A stretch of 33,185 nucleotides of DNA, taken from positions 1 through 33,185 of IMG/VR virus record IMGVR_UViG_3300032006_000040; one strand, given 5' to 3'. Positions 20,354 through 30,844 of the stretch are shown piece after piece. The translations under genes were made by a program, and so were the position numbers. How positions within the stretch are numbered: the first letter of the stretch is position 1; each line of letters opens with the position of its first letter. The notes beneath the pieces were generated by a model. The model was not told where the DNA came from. It did no database searches and saw only the letters and a list, made by a program, of their open reading frames with translations. Source of the DNA: a virus.

Positions 20354-23300
20354 GCGTTCTCGGTAGAGTCTTCAAAATCGTGCGAGCCCCCGTAGATTTA
20401 GGGGCGCAGCTAGGAGATTTCGTAATCGACGGGATTACTCATCTGCCTGAAGCTAGAGATGAAAGCGGTTTTGTTTACGCTCCCATACGTTCGTACTTTG
20501 AATCGTTTAAAGACAACATCGTCGGACAAGCGAGTATGACAGGCGAAGGGGACAAGAGCGTACTCAAAAGCGTTTTCGGGCCAGAAGGAATGCTCGGGGC
20601 AACTGTCGGGGGGCTACCTGAAGAAGGTTTAATTGGGATGCCTCGGAGAAAGTTCGGAGATCTTTTCTGGGATCCGTCACTTTCGTTTCTCCAATTCGCA
20701 TACAAGAACGGTGTCGATAGACCCATAGGCAGTATTGCGACATTGTGGAGTTTGGCTGATGCAGATGCAGAGTTTGACGACACTGAACCGTTTTCTTTTA
20801 ACCCTTTTGAAATAGGCGATACGTTTACTGGAATAGCGAGGAGAGCTAATAGAACTATCCCCGGTATGTCCTTTAGTGATTTAGTAACAGACCCAGAAAA
20901 AGCAATTAAAAACAATCAGTTCTTTAATTTAGATACTTACTCAGATGTTTGGGAAATAACTAATTCTCGTAGCGCAGGTCAAGCAATTATGCTTGCACAA
21001 CAACGAGTCAACATCCTTGACCCTCGCGAATTGCAACAGGCTAAAGGCACGTTGTGGTATCAGATGGGGTCTGGGCTAATAGATTTTTCTTTAAACATTG
21101 TCGGAGATCCTGCCTTCCTTGTAGTTAAAGGTGTGCGTGGCGCACGCGCGATGAAACGCATGGGCACACAATTCGATGCAACAGGCAATGTTGTCTTCGG
21201 TCCGAAAGACAACCTTTCCCCGTTCGTTTATCCTCAGCGGCCCCCGAAAAAACGTAACTCAATTTTGTATAACGCCACAGATGGACGCATCGGTAGGGGC
21301 AAAGGTTCAGTCGCCGAATACGACGAAGTGTTCTCTATCGACAAAGACCGGAATATTCATTATCAGAAAGATCCGTCACGATATGACCCGATGTATGGCA
21401 AGACCCCAGAGTTTGCCACAATAGACGATGCGATTATTAGCCCTGAAATGGATGTGTTTAAGCAACGCATTCAAACGCTGGTCGTTGGAGAAGTAGGGTA
21501 TCGAAGCAAAGACGCTCATCTTAAAAGACGAACATCTAGTCCTCATGGCGCAGCGGCAGATAAAAAGCGTCCATATAAGGGGTATCTAATTGATGAAGCT
21601 CTCGAAGCATCGGACGAAGTTATCGAGAAAGCTGCTTATGCCGAAGAAGTTGCTGTTTTAGTAGACGATATAGACACAGAGCTAATGAAGCTCGCTCCTG
21701 ATGGGAATATCACTAAGGGCCGGTTCGATCTTGCAAAAGCCGAACAAGAAGCTTTTCAGGCAATGCTTGAAAAGCCTTCGGCTCGCACCCGTGAAGCGTG
21801 GGAAAAAGCTGAAGGGCTGCTAGACGAATGGGATGATCTTATATCCCAGAAACGAATGCACCAGAAAGATGCATTAGCAAACCTCGGAGAAGTAGAAACC
21901 TACAAGTCGCCAAAGACTGAAGGTTTACAAGCCACTGAACAAGCTGCACGCAAAATACAACGGGATATGCAGGCTGGGCGATTTGGTGGCGAGTTTAAAA
22001 TGATGGACCCCACCGATCAGTGGGGTTTAGCAAAAGTTTTAGCAGATCTCGTTCCGGGTAATGCGCCTATTGGTACAAGCGCTTGGATTCCTTTCGACAA
22101 CTTTTTGAAACTTCGTTTAAATGGCAAAAACGCTATTGAAGCATTCGAAGCACAAGCACCGATACTCGCCAAACTTTTGTTTGGGGACAATGGTTTAGCA
22201 ATAAATCAAATTACTAATATTGCGGAAGTTCAAAATGCGTTACTAGAAGCACGAGACATTCTAAGCAAGGTACCTGAAGATTCTGCTCGACGGCAGCCGC
22301 TTAGAGTCATTATCGACGGATTAGAACAACAAGAAAAAATGCTTTACAATGCTGCCCAGAACCGTATTGCAACTGTTCTTGAAGATGTAAAACAAGTTAT
22401 TGATAGCGCCGACGATCAAGCACAAGCGCTATGGGAAATCCCTGCCCGTGGAACTCCAGAGTTCACGCAGGTGATGAACGAAGTCGCTGCTATGGACAAA
22501 ATTCCGTGGCTTGAAATTCTTAACGCAAACGATAACTTTGTAAAAACTCTTGTCGAAGAAGCCTCACCTGTTGGGTTCGCCAACAGAATGCCAGTAGACA
22601 AACTAGACGCAAGCCAAGCAGCAGTCCGAGGTATCAGCGAACTAGCTGTTAACGAAATCGCTCGGACAAGCAACCTTCCTATTCTTCCTAATAACCAGTT
22701 GCCATTCTTGGGGCCAATGAACCGAGCCGGTTTCCAAGCACGCACATTCTTCGAGAAAACATTTGACGGGGTTAAATACCCTAAAGCTTCACGTGCTTAT
22801 CGAGCTATCACTGAAATGACTACGCAATCAATCATTTCATTTTCCCAAGCCGGAGCAGCGTATCGTCAGTTCGATCGAATGCTAAGAGACGCAGACCGTG
22901 TTGTAGACGAGAACGGTGTTTCGATGGTTACCCGAGCCGGGTTAAACAGAGAACAACTTCTTATCGAGTTTCTAAATAACACTGCAGACCAGATCTTTAT
23001 GAAAGACCATTTCGAAAAGACTGTCGGAACTTTGATGGATCAGCTAGTCGATATGGTTGCGAATACCGAGTTCAATCCTCGGGGTCTTACTTTCGATAAA
23101 CAAGAACTTGTGTCGATCCTCAGAGGTGACTTAGATCACGCTAAACGGCAGATAGATGAAGCTGCAGACGCAGAAGAAATACGGCGTTCAAAAGCCTATG
23201 GCAACGTAGATTACCAATACACCTCAATTAATTTTGCGCGTGATGGTGAAAGCCTCCGGCTTCATGTTCCTTTGAGCCCTAGCCAGTTACGGGAATCACT

Positions 23301-26300
23301 AATAGTTCCTCGATTCGACATGTTCCAACGTGTCGTTAAAGAAATCAAAGGCGACTTTAAAGAAGTTTACGATGCACAAGGCAACATCAAGGAAGTCCAT
23401 ATAGGCAAAAGCAGAGCAGTTGCACGACACACCGCTCTTGTAGCAAACACCATGTGGAAACGAAGCGTACTACTTACACCCCGTTGGCAAATGGTGGTGA
23501 ACATAGACTCTCTCCTCCGTAGTTTTGCCCATGTAGGCGCTACCGCTGTGCTAGGTCAGATCGGTCCACAGATGGACACGCTGAAATCTCGGTGGCTTCG
23601 AGGTCGAGGCGTAGACGTTACGAAAGTAGTTGAAGATGAACTGTTTGGGTTTCTCGATAGCTACTACGAAGGCGTCATAGACAACCCGTGGGAATTCCAA
23701 GACCCGAAATACCGCACGGTAGACCCCGACGACCGTATCTTTGTTAACCCAATGACCGAGCCGCAACGAACACTTGCCCAAGCGATACGTGTATACGAAC
23801 AAATGTATGACAACGGCGCTGTTTCTCGGTCGCTAAACAAAGTCTTTGAAGACGCTATAGATACTGCTTACGCTTCAAAAAGCTACAAACGCCGTGTCTC
23901 AGTAATGACCGCCGCAGGGTTGTACTTCGCTGGCCCTGTCGGAGCAGCCGCAGCCGCAGCCCTATACACCCCCTACCATCGATCAAGTGTCGCTAAACTC
24001 GCACGGCACGAAATAGCGCAGACTTACGGCAACCAGCTACGGTTTGACGCACACCATTTGCTAGAAGATGTCGCTTACCAAGAACGAAACTTGTTAACAA
24101 TAGAAGATTCGTTTGATGTTGACGGTCGGCCTTTAACCAGAGATGAGCAACTCGACTTGCTTAAAGAAAGTCTTGGAGAAGATTTCTTCCTCGAAGCTCA
24201 ATACTGGGATGCTCTTGTAAAAGGAGATGCAGTTGAATACAGCGACTGGCGGAGAGCTTACGACGAAGGGGAGATAAGTCTCGAAGAAGCCCAAATGCTT
24301 GACCTTGCTGAACAGCTTGTAGCCAAAGAAGATCTTTCTGAAACATTCCGAGTTATGCGGCAAAACAGGCGAGAAGCAGCAAAACTTCTTGAAGCCCGAG
24401 CCGAGAACCTCGACACATTCCAGCGTCAGATAGTTGATGACTTTATCGCCGAATACCCAGAGATCGCTGGCCGATTCGAACGAGCAGGCGATCTGTTAGC
24501 TGAGTCAGGATATCCTCACGTTCAAGTAGGAAACGTAGTATTCGATCCAGCATACGGCGACATCCCAGCGGTACAGGCAGTATGGGAAAAAGCTAATTCA
24601 GCGAATGCTACCAATAGGACGCTGTGGGCAACGGAAGTAGATAACCAGCGTAAATCCCAGTTATATCAAGGAGCGCATCAATATGACATTCTTACAGATG
24701 CAGGCTCCGCTCCAATCGGCAGTCAACCACGTCAATCATTTGTTAATGCGTGGGATGATTACATGGATCGTCATGCTGGATCTCTTGGTCCTTCGGGGGT
24801 AGCAGCCAACAGAGATTTCTACCGCCAATATTGGCTGGGCAAAACCGACGATGAAATAGTTCAATGGTTGCAAAGTGGTGAAGGCCGCAAAATAGATTTG
24901 CCTGATGAATGGCGCAATCCCGAAACCATTTATGAGATGGTTGGGCGGACTCGCTGGGAAGCAGGGTCACTCGTACCAGATCTACCTATATTCAAATCGG
25001 TTCGTGAACGTCTTGCCCAAGGCGACACCATTACGTGGGAACGAGACATCCAACCACTCCTTGATGAAGCGCAACGTGAGATAGTTTCCGCTTACGAAAC
25101 TGTTGTGCGAACTGGCATAGATGTACATGGCGAAGGGGCCACTAACCGTCAGGTCTATCTTGAAAGTGTTTTCTTCCGAAATAACCCTCACCGTGAAGCT
25201 GCACTAACAGTCTTCAACGATCTTGTGAACAAGCAACCAGTATCCCGAAGTCTTGTAGAACGAAACCAGCAAGCAGCCCGAGAACTTTCCGAAATGCCTA
25301 CTGTTCTCCTGTACCGCAAATACGGTGAACTAGTAGAACCTTGGGCTAACAACGAGTTCTATGGTCTTACAGACTTTGGCAAAACCGTTAACGATTCTAG
25401 TTTCTTAGACGCACGCCAAACAATGTGGCTTCGCAAAGAAGCTAAAGGCCTAGTCAGAGATTTCTTTGAAAAGCGATTCGAAAACCTGACAATGGTCGAA
25501 GACGTTGTTTCACGTGGAACACTTTACAAATCGGTTTACGAACGCCAAGTTGCGATGGAGCTACAGCCCTACCGTATCGAAGGCGGCAAATACCGGGTTG
25601 ACGAAAAAGATGTTAAAAATATTCAGAACCGGGCAAGACGCACAGCGTTGCATGAAACAAAAGTTATTCTTTATGACCTTGCAGAAAAGTCAAGGTTCCA
25701 AGAACTGACAACACTATTAATGCCGTTCCTTGGCGCATGGCAAGAAGTCGCTACCCGTTGGGTAGGTATAGCAGCACAAAACCCTGTCTTCGTTGCCCGG
25801 ACTTTACGTCCGTGGCATGTCCTCACTTCTAAAGACGAGAACAATCAGACACGGCTAGTGTTCCAACTCCCCGGCGTATTCGCTACTGACACTCCGGGGC
25901 CATTGAGTCGTATACCGGGCTTCGACAAACTCTTTGGCGATTTCTCAGCTTTAGCAGAACAAAAAGTAGACTTAAACCTTGGCTCTGCTTCAATGATAGG
26001 TGGCTTACCCGGAGGCGGTCCTATCGTTTGTTTCGGTGCTGCACAACTACAGATCGTTGCACCAGAACTTATGCAATGGATTCCTAATGCGTGCCTCCCT
26101 TATGGCCCAGCCGAAGGCGACAACGTAGCGACGCAGTTCATAGACGCATTCACTCCTTCATGGACGCAAGCTTTCTTTAACGCTAAAGGAATGGACACCG
26201 ATCAGCGTGCCCGAACCGCAGCTACAGTCTTGCAAAGCTACTTAACGGAACTCTCCGAGCAAGGCATCGTTGTTGGCAGAGGCGGCCAGATAACAGAAGA

Positions 26301-27258
26301 CGAAGTTGCTGACGAAGTAGAACGCCGAGTCCAACATATCTTTGGAATGTTTATGGCACGCTCACTAGCGTTCCCTGTTTCTTTCCAACAACAATCTCCT
26401 TACTGGGCCACACTCTCTGATTTCTGGAAACGACAAGACGAATATGGAAGCCAAGAAGCAGTCGATTGGCTGCTAGAGAACCACCCAGATATGTGGGCTT
26501 TCACAGCGCGACGCACAAATATTAAATCGGTGGTTGCAGGAACCCTTGAAGGTCGAGCAGCGATCAAAGAACATCAAGAGTTTGCTGACAGAAACCCAGA
26601 GTTGGGTCGTTGGGTGACAGGTGAGATTGGCCCACTAGATGTACAGTTCGCATACAACGAAGCAGTCGCTCGACTTGAAAAGATCGAAGGCAAACGAGAG
26701 TATCTCGACAGCAAAGGACTTTTGAAGGAAGCTCAAACATCAATCGGGTGGCGAGAGTTCCGAGTATTCCGCAACTCTCGTGATTCTATACTGCGTGAAA
26801 GAGCAGAAGCTGGTGGATCAGTTAGCCTTTTGGCACGAGCAAACTACGATTTGTTTACATCCACACAGGATTTTGTTGCTCAACTTGCAGAAACTAATCC
26901 GCTTTGGTTCGAGGAATACAACGCAGGCGGTGATCCAGAAAGACAACGACGAATACTGCGTGGGTTCCGTGACGCTGTAGCCGATCCTGCGTTTGAGAAA
27001 CGGCCTGATATCGTGCCTATTTCTCAATATTTAGAACTGCACGACCAGATAGCGCAAGCGATGGTTGAACGTGCTGAGGTAAACCAGAACCGTAATTTCT
27101 TGCAATTAAGTTATAGAGGCAACGCTGATCTTCAACAGCAATGGGAAGTTGGGAAACTGCGTTTGCTGCGTCAGTCAGACTTTGGTTCTGTCTACGATTA
27201 TTTCTTTAGTAATATAGCGACAGTTTCAGTAGGAAACTTGCCGAGAACGAGAGTTTGA
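20350..27258 (+). CDS. 2302-residue giant virion-type protein (internal / ejection protein candidate)
   Basis: One uninterrupted frame of 2302 codons, about a fifth of the window, coupled to the previous gene by ATGA. The protein is mostly helical and charged; early parts include DFSLNIVGDPAFLVVKGVRG (about 235-265), then long coiled-coil stretches. A Gly/Ala-rich hydrophobic segment, near residues 1186-1208 (AAGLYFAGPVGAAAAAALY), is the only membrane-like stretch. Another conserved-looking block, LTTLLMPFLGAWQEVATRWVG (cited in part, about 1785-1805), and GGLPGGGPIVCFGAA (about 1882-1896) follow. I do not see RNA polymerase, protease or lysozyme motifs. Position between portal and scaffold/capsid genes suggests a capsid-internal protein ejected with DNA, or a giant portal-bound protein. 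This is inference. Confidence 0.7.
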   Translation: MSVLGRVFKIVRAPVDLGAQLGDFVIDGITHLPEARDESGFVYAPIRSYFESFKDNIVGQASMTGEGDKSVLKSVFGPEGMLGATVGGLPEEGLIGMPRRKFGDLFWDPSLSFLQFAYKNGVDRPIGSIATLWSLADADAEFDDTEPFSFNPFEIGDTFTGIARRANRTIPGMSFSDLVTDPEKAIKNNQFFNLDTYSDVWEITNSRSAGQAIMLAQQRVNILDPRELQQAKGTLWYQMGSGLIDFSLNIVGDPAFLVVKGVRGARAMKRMGTQFDATGNVVFGPKDNLSPFVYPQRPPKKRNSILYNATDGRIGRGKGSVAEYDEVFSIDKDRNIHYQKDPSRYDPMYGKTPEFATIDDAIISPEMDVFKQRIQTLVVGEVGYRSKDAHLKRRTSSPHGAAADKKRPYKGYLIDEALEASDEVIEKAAYAEEVAVLVDDIDTELMKLAPDGNITKGRFDLAKAEQEAFQAMLEKPSARTREAWEKAEGLLDEWDDLISQKRMHQKDALANLGEVETYKSPKTEGLQATEQAARKIQRDMQAGRFGGEFKMMDPTDQWGLAKVLADLVPGNAPIGTSAWIPFDNFLKLRLNGKNAIEAFEAQAPILAKLLFGDNGLAINQITNIAEVQNALLEARDILSKVPEDSARRQPLRVIIDGLEQQEKMLYNAAQNRIATVLEDVKQVIDSADDQAQALWEIPARGTPEFTQVMNEVAAMDKIPWLEILNANDNFVKTLVEEASPVGFANRMPVDKLDASQAAVRGISELAVNEIARTSNLPILPNNQLPFLGPMNRAGFQARTFFEKTFDGVKYPKASRAYRAITEMTTQSIISFSQAGAAYRQFDRMLRDADRVVDENGVSMVTRAGLNREQLLIEFLNNTADQIFMKDHFEKTVGTLMDQLVDMVANTEFNPRGLTFDKQELVSILRGDLDHAKRQIDEAADAEEIRRSKAYGNVDYQYTSINFARDGESLRLHVPLSPSQLRESLIVPRFDMFQRVVKEIKGDFKEVYDAQGNIKEVHIGKSRAVARHTALVANTMWKRSVLLTPRWQMVVNIDSLLRSFAHVGATAVLGQIGPQMDTLKSRWLRGRGVDVTKVVEDELFGFLDSYYEGVIDNPWEFQDPKYRTVDPDDRIFVNPMTEPQRTLAQAIRVYEQMYDNGAVSRSLNKVFEDAIDTAYASKSYKRRVSVMTAAGLYFAGPVGAAAAAALYTPYHRSSVAKLARHEIAQTYGNQLRFDAHHLLEDVAYQERNLLTIEDSFDVDGRPLTRDEQLDLLKESLGEDFFLEAQYWDALVKGDAVEYSDWRRAYDEGEISLEEAQMLDLAEQLVAKEDLSETFRVMRQNRREAAKLLEARAENLDTFQRQIVDDFIAEYPEIAGRFERAGDLLAESGYPHVQVGNVVFDPAYGDIPAVQAVWEKANSANATNRTLWATEVDNQRKSQLYQGAHQYDILTDAGSAPIGSQPRQSFVNAWDDYMDRHAGSLGPSGVAANRDFYRQYWLGKTDDEIVQWLQSGEGRKIDLPDEWRNPETIYEMVGRTRWEAGSLVPDLPIFKSVRERLAQGDTITWERDIQPLLDEAQREIVSAYETVVRTGIDVHGEGATNRQVYLESVFFRNNPHREAALTVFNDLVNKQPVSRSLVERNQQAARELSEMPTVLLYRKYGELVEPWANNEFYGLTDFGKTVNDSSFLDARQTMWLRKEAKGLVRDFFEKRFENLTMVEDVVSRGTLYKSVYERQVAMELQPYRIEGGKYRVDEKDVKNIQNRARRTALHETKVILYDLAEKSRFQELTTLLMPFLGAWQEVATRWVGIAAQNPVFVARTLRPWHVLTSKDENNQTRLVFQLPGVFATDTPGPLSRIPGFDKLFGDFSALAEQKVDLNLGSASMIGGLPGGGPIVCFGAAQLQIVAPELMQWIPNACLPYGPAEGDNVATQFIDAFTPSWTQAFFNAKGMDTDQRARTAATVLQSYLTELSEQGIVVGRGGQITEDEVADEVERRVQHIFGMFMARSLAFPVSFQQQSPYWATLSDFWKRQDEYGSQEAVDWLLENHPDMWAFTARRTNIKSVVAGTLEGRAAIKEHQEFADRNPELGRWVTGEIGPLDVQFAYNEAVARLEKIEGKREYLDSKGLLKEAQTSIGWREFRVFRNSRDSILRERAEAGGSVSLLARANYDLFTSTQDFVAQLAETNPLWFEEYNAGGDPERQRRILRGFRDAVADPAFEKRPDIVPISQYLELHDQIAQAMVERAEVNQNRNFLQLSYRGNADLQQQWEVGKLRLLRQSDFGSVYDYFFSNIATVSVGNLPRTRV

Positions 27259-27259
27259 T

Positions 27260-28462
27260 ATGGGTTGGTTAGACGATGTTTGGAACGCTGCGTTAAAATT
27301 TTTTGAAGCGCAAGGACAAGCAGAGATGAATCAGGCAGAGATGAATCAAGCATTCGTAGAAGAATACATTCTGCCTGCATGGAACGAAGGTTCCGACGAC
27401 GAGAACAAGTTAGTTGAAGCTAACGAAGGCGAAGAAGCTACAGAACAAGCAGACGATGAAAGCGTTGATGCGTTTATCGACGTTGAAGAACAGGGCGGCA
27501 GGCATCCAAGTGGGCGCACAACATGGCTTGTTACCGACGCTTTCCTTATGTCAGAAATGGATCCTGAAACGTGGCGTGTCCCGTCACAAGCAGCAATATT
27601 TGGTAAAGGATCTCAACAACGTGGCCCGAATGTTACTGGGTTACCGGGTGGCCGCCACGATTACCGAGGAATGTTGGGGACTGAAGACCTTGCTTACTAC
27701 GGTATCGCTGCCTCGTCACCTATAACAGAAAAGGTAATGGGAGCTAACGCTACCCGTAGCTGGAGCAAATCAGAAGACATGGCAGCAAGCGGCTTCGACT
27801 TCGTTGAACTAGTCGAAGAAGATGTGCCTTTCACTATTGCTGACGCAATGGGTATTTATGATGCACAAACCCCAGACAAACAGCGAAGAATTGCTGAAGG
27901 ACTAGCTGTCGGAGACAAGACTGCTTCCTACATGTTCAAGGTTCTCGGCTACGAAATGTTTGAGAACCCTGACGCTATTTACGATAGAGGCAATATCCAA
28001 GAAGCAATCATGGAAATGTCCAGAGATGCGACGAACCAAGCCCAGTTGTTGGGCCCCGATGGGTACACAATGCTGGGCGACAGATTTATCCCTGACGTAT
28101 CCCAAAACGAAAGCTTTACTTACACGGTCGGGGATTTCCAAGAACGGCTGTTCGACATGGCTGTCGATTCGGGACTCGTAGCAACAATTTCACAGACAGC
28201 TACAGAAGATAAAGCGGTAGCTGTGTATGAGGCAATGACTGGGCGGTCAGCTTCCCCTGAAGTAATTGAGTGGGCTAAAGGTTTGACGCCTCAAATGCAA
28301 AGACATTTCTTGGAGGAACGTCCGGGCGATAAATATATTCCTGAAAATACCCAAGAGGATTACATCGCTAGTGAAGTTAAAGAAATGGCTAGTGAAGATC
28401 TGGCTAAGAGTGGGTCTGACAGGTTCGATCAAGTATTTTTAAAGGTTCTGACTAATGGTTGA
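27260..28462 (+). CDS. unknown structural-type protein with an N-terminal repeat
   Basis: 400 residues, ATG one base after the giant gene's stop. The N-terminus is helical with a perfect duplication QAEMN-QAEMN (from the 15-nt repeat at 27320-27348), then an acidic stretch (ANEGEEATEQADDESVD). A Gly-rich part with FGKGSQQRGPNVTGLPGGRHDY leads to a long helical domain. No family is recognised. The continuous late operon and similar helical style of the next two genes suggest a group of virion proteins associated with the giant protein. Confidence 0.55.
   Translation: MGWLDDVWNAALKFFEAQGQAEMNQAEMNQAFVEEYILPAWNEGSDDENKLVEANEGEEATEQADDESVDAFIDVEEQGGRHPSGRTTWLVTDAFLMSEMDPETWRVPSQAAIFGKGSQQRGPNVTGLPGGRHDYRGMLGTEDLAYYGIAASSPITEKVMGANATRSWSKSEDMAASGFDFVELVEEDVPFTIADAMGIYDAQTPDKQRRIAEGLAVGDKTASYMFKVLGYEMFENPDAIYDRGNIQEAIMEMSRDATNQAQLLGPDGYTMLGDRFIPDVSQNESFTYTVGDFQERLFDMAVDSGLVATISQTATEDKAVAVYEAMTGRSASPEVIEWAKGLTPQMQRHFLEERPGDKYIPENTQEDYIASEVKEMASEDLAKSGSDRFDQVFLKVLTNG
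27320..27348 (+). repeat. 15-nt tandem duplication inside a coding gene
   Basis: GCAGAGATGAATCA occurs at 27320-27333 and again at 27335-27348, period 15. It encodes QAEMN twice without changing the frame. It looks like a recent in-frame slippage. Confidence 0.8.
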
Positions 28463-29429
28463 TATCGTTGATTCTGTAGATGTTTTAACTGCAAGACGCG
28501 AAAATGATTTGGGTCAAGCGATGTTTGCGTGGGTTAAAAGAAACCCTAAAGCCACTATCAAAGACGGTGAATTTGCAGGATGGAATCTTGCGGATGCCGC
28601 AGAAGTTCTTAAAGAACGCTATGCAAGTGACACTGAAATGGGGTTGCAGCAATACGCCTCAGCTATCCAAACGCTTTTACGAAACACAGATTACTACAGA
28701 GATACTGAAGAAGGCAGAGCCTTAAAAGAATCAGAATGGTACGCCGGTGACGACAGCGAAAGCTGGACAACACGACGAGAATCATTAGTCGCAGCAGACA
28801 CCGAAATAATTGAGCGTATAGCAGGTGAACTACAACTCAACTGGGAAGACGACCAAATCCTAGAACTCGCAAAAATTGCATGGCTATCAGGCTGGACCGA
28901 AGACCAGATTTACGATTTCCTTGAAGAATCAGGAGATCTAAAATTTGGTGTCGAAGCTCTCCCCGGCAGCACAATAGCCATTGACCAAGCGACAATGGCT
29001 GGAGAAGCACAACAATATTTCGTAGATTACGACCCATCGGAATACGAAAAGTTTCAACGAGCGTCATTACGTGGCGAAGCAACAGCAGAACAATGGACCA
29101 ACAAGTTAGCTCACGAAGCAGCCAGACTTTACCCGTCATGGGCTGCTGACATTCTTGCCGGTCAAACCCCGATGGACATAATGAACTCTTACAACCAAGT
29201 CTTTTACAGACGCATGGGGTATATGCCAGATTGGGGTGGCAACGACAACGACTGGGTAATGAAGTTCGGAAGCTATGCCGATCCGAATGGTAGCCCGATG
29301 ACAATAAGTGGCTGGGATGCAAGTTTGGCGTTTATGAACTCGCCGCAAGGTGATAAAGCAATGCCACAAGTACTTAATGCCTACAGCCTTGTAAACGACT
29401 TAGGTCAAGCTATGGGAGTTATAGGGTAA
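28455..29429 (+). CDS. unknown helical structural-type protein
   Basis: 324 residues with AAAGG before an ATG that overlaps the previous gene by eight bases. Helical and acidic, with WNLADAAEVLKERYAS, WLSGWTEDQIYDFLEES and an aromatic C-terminal half including YDPSEYEKFQRASLRGEAT, MDIMNSYNQVFYRRMGYMPDW, each quoted as a landmark. The pattern 'TEDQIYDFLEESGDL' recalls 'TDEQIIAGIRDGSLY' of the following gene, which hints at distant relationship. Its stop overlaps the next ATG (TAATG). Function unknown. Confidence 0.55.
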   Translation: MVDIVDSVDVLTARRENDLGQAMFAWVKRNPKATIKDGEFAGWNLADAAEVLKERYASDTEMGLQQYASAIQTLLRNTDYYRDTEEGRALKESEWYAGDDSESWTTRRESLVAADTEIIERIAGELQLNWEDDQILELAKIAWLSGWTEDQIYDFLEESGDLKFGVEALPGSTIAIDQATMAGEAQQYFVDYDPSEYEKFQRASLRGEATAEQWTNKLAHEAARLYPSWAADILAGQTPMDIMNSYNQVFYRRMGYMPDWGGNDNDWVMKFGSYADPNGSPMTISGWDASLAFMNSPQGDKAMPQVLNAYSLVNDLGQAMGVIG

Positions 29430-30844
29430 TGGTTATTGAAAATCCAGTAAATTGGGCTGCAAACGAAGCTGGGTTGTCTACCTCCCAGAAGCGTGCGGCT
29501 GCACGTGAAGTAATAAAACAAGAGCAACGTGACCTTAACGAAGCCAATGCAGGCAAAGTCGATGCAGATGGGAACGCTTACGTCCCTTTAGTTGTTGACG
29601 GTATCGTTGGTCCAAAGACTGAGGGCGCTAGAGATTTTGTCCCTGTTAAGACACCGAGTAGCACCGACCCTTTGCAGACAGAAGGGATACCGGAATACGC
29701 TGCGGCTCGCGAAATTTTAGGGATGACCGACGAACAAATTATTGCCGGTATCCGTGACGGAAGCCTGTATCCTGATCAAAAAAATTATCCCGGTATGCCG
29801 GGCCAACCCACAACTGGACTGCAACCGGGTCCGGGGCAGATATGGAACTTCAATCCTGATGCTACAAACCCAGAAGATATTTGGCAAATAATCGATGAGT
29901 ATGGTCCCAACAGCAGGAACAATAACCAGAATAATAATAGGGGAGGCAACGATCCCTATTCAGATTTCCTTACCAAAGCTAATATCGCTGGAGCTAAAGC
30001 GATAGTCAGCGGTTTCTTACAAAAATTTGGTTTAGCTGATATAGCGCCGTGGGCATTAGATCTTGCTTCGCAAGGTTTAAACGCTGACGCAATATTGACA
30101 GAGCTTCGATTCGGTGATGACCCTACTGTCAGAGCTTTATATGATGCTCGTTTCCCGTCTATGAAATCTCGCCGTGACAGCGGACTCCCACCTTTAACAG
30201 AAGCTGAATACATTGATTTGGAACGTGGGTATTACCAGATTGCAGAAACAGCAGGTATCTCCCCAGCGTTTTTAAATAATAGTGCTGTTGCGTCCGTAAA
30301 CGCTTTGATAGCAGGCGATGTGTCTTTATCCGAATGGAAGTCCAGAGTGACTTTGGCTGAACAAGCCGTCAACGTAGCGGACGCAGAAACTATTGCTGCT
30401 CTTACCGACTACTACCAGTACGACAGCGGCGATCTTGTGGCAACATTCCTTGACCCGAATTACCGTCGGAGTCCAGATGCAGCACCTATCAACATAACCC
30501 AGCGAGGCCGCCAGTTCGCTTCAGCACAATTAGCTGGAGCTTCAGAAAGAGCCCTTGGCCCTAACAGAGTATTCAGCAGAGAACTATCTGAAGATCTGAA
30601 CAAAATGAATGTTCAAGCCAGAGAAATCGCTACAAGAATTGCTCCCGTAGCAGGGCTCCAAAATAATCTGCTAGGCGACGAAGGGTTAACCCCCGACGAA
30701 CTAGGCCGTGGAGTCTTTGGGGGAGCAAGCAATGTGGGTAATATGCGGCGAGCGCAAGAGCGTAGAGCAACTCGTTTTAAAGGACGCAGCGGTTTGCTGG
30801 GCACAAGCAGCGGTATGACCGGCTTGGGTACTACCAGTACTTGA
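29429..30844 (+). CDS. unknown structural-type protein
   Basis: 471 residues. The N-terminal quarter has ANEAGLSTSQKRAAAREVIK and an Ala/Pro-rich linker, then a Pro/Gly-rich low-complexity part (PGMPGQPTTGLQPGPGQIW) and an Asn-rich spacer (NSRNNNQNNNRGGND). A helical domain (about 180-370) follows with NIAGAKAIVSGFLQKFGLAD and EAEYIDLERGYYQIAETAG. The C-terminus is basic and Gly/Ser-rich (KGRSGLLGTSSGMTGLG). Its layout suggests a virion protein with flexible linkers. The TGA at 30842-30844 lies within the promoter-like TTGACT box described next. No family recognised. Confidence 0.55.
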   Translation: MVIENPVNWAANEAGLSTSQKRAAAREVIKQEQRDLNEANAGKVDADGNAYVPLVVDGIVGPKTEGARDFVPVKTPSSTDPLQTEGIPEYAAAREILGMTDEQIIAGIRDGSLYPDQKNYPGMPGQPTTGLQPGPGQIWNFNPDATNPEDIWQIIDEYGPNSRNNNQNNNRGGNDPYSDFLTKANIAGAKAIVSGFLQKFGLADIAPWALDLASQGLNADAILTELRFGDDPTVRALYDARFPSMKSRRDSGLPPLTEAEYIDLERGYYQIAETAGISPAFLNNSAVASVNALIAGDVSLSEWKSRVTLAEQAVNVADAETIAALTDYYQYDSGDLVATFLDPNYRRSPDAAPINITQRGRQFASAQLAGASERALGPNRVFSRELSEDLNKMNVQAREIATRIAPVAGLQNNLLGDEGLTPDELGRGVFGGASNVGNMRRAQERRATRFKGRSGLLGTSSGMTGLGTTST

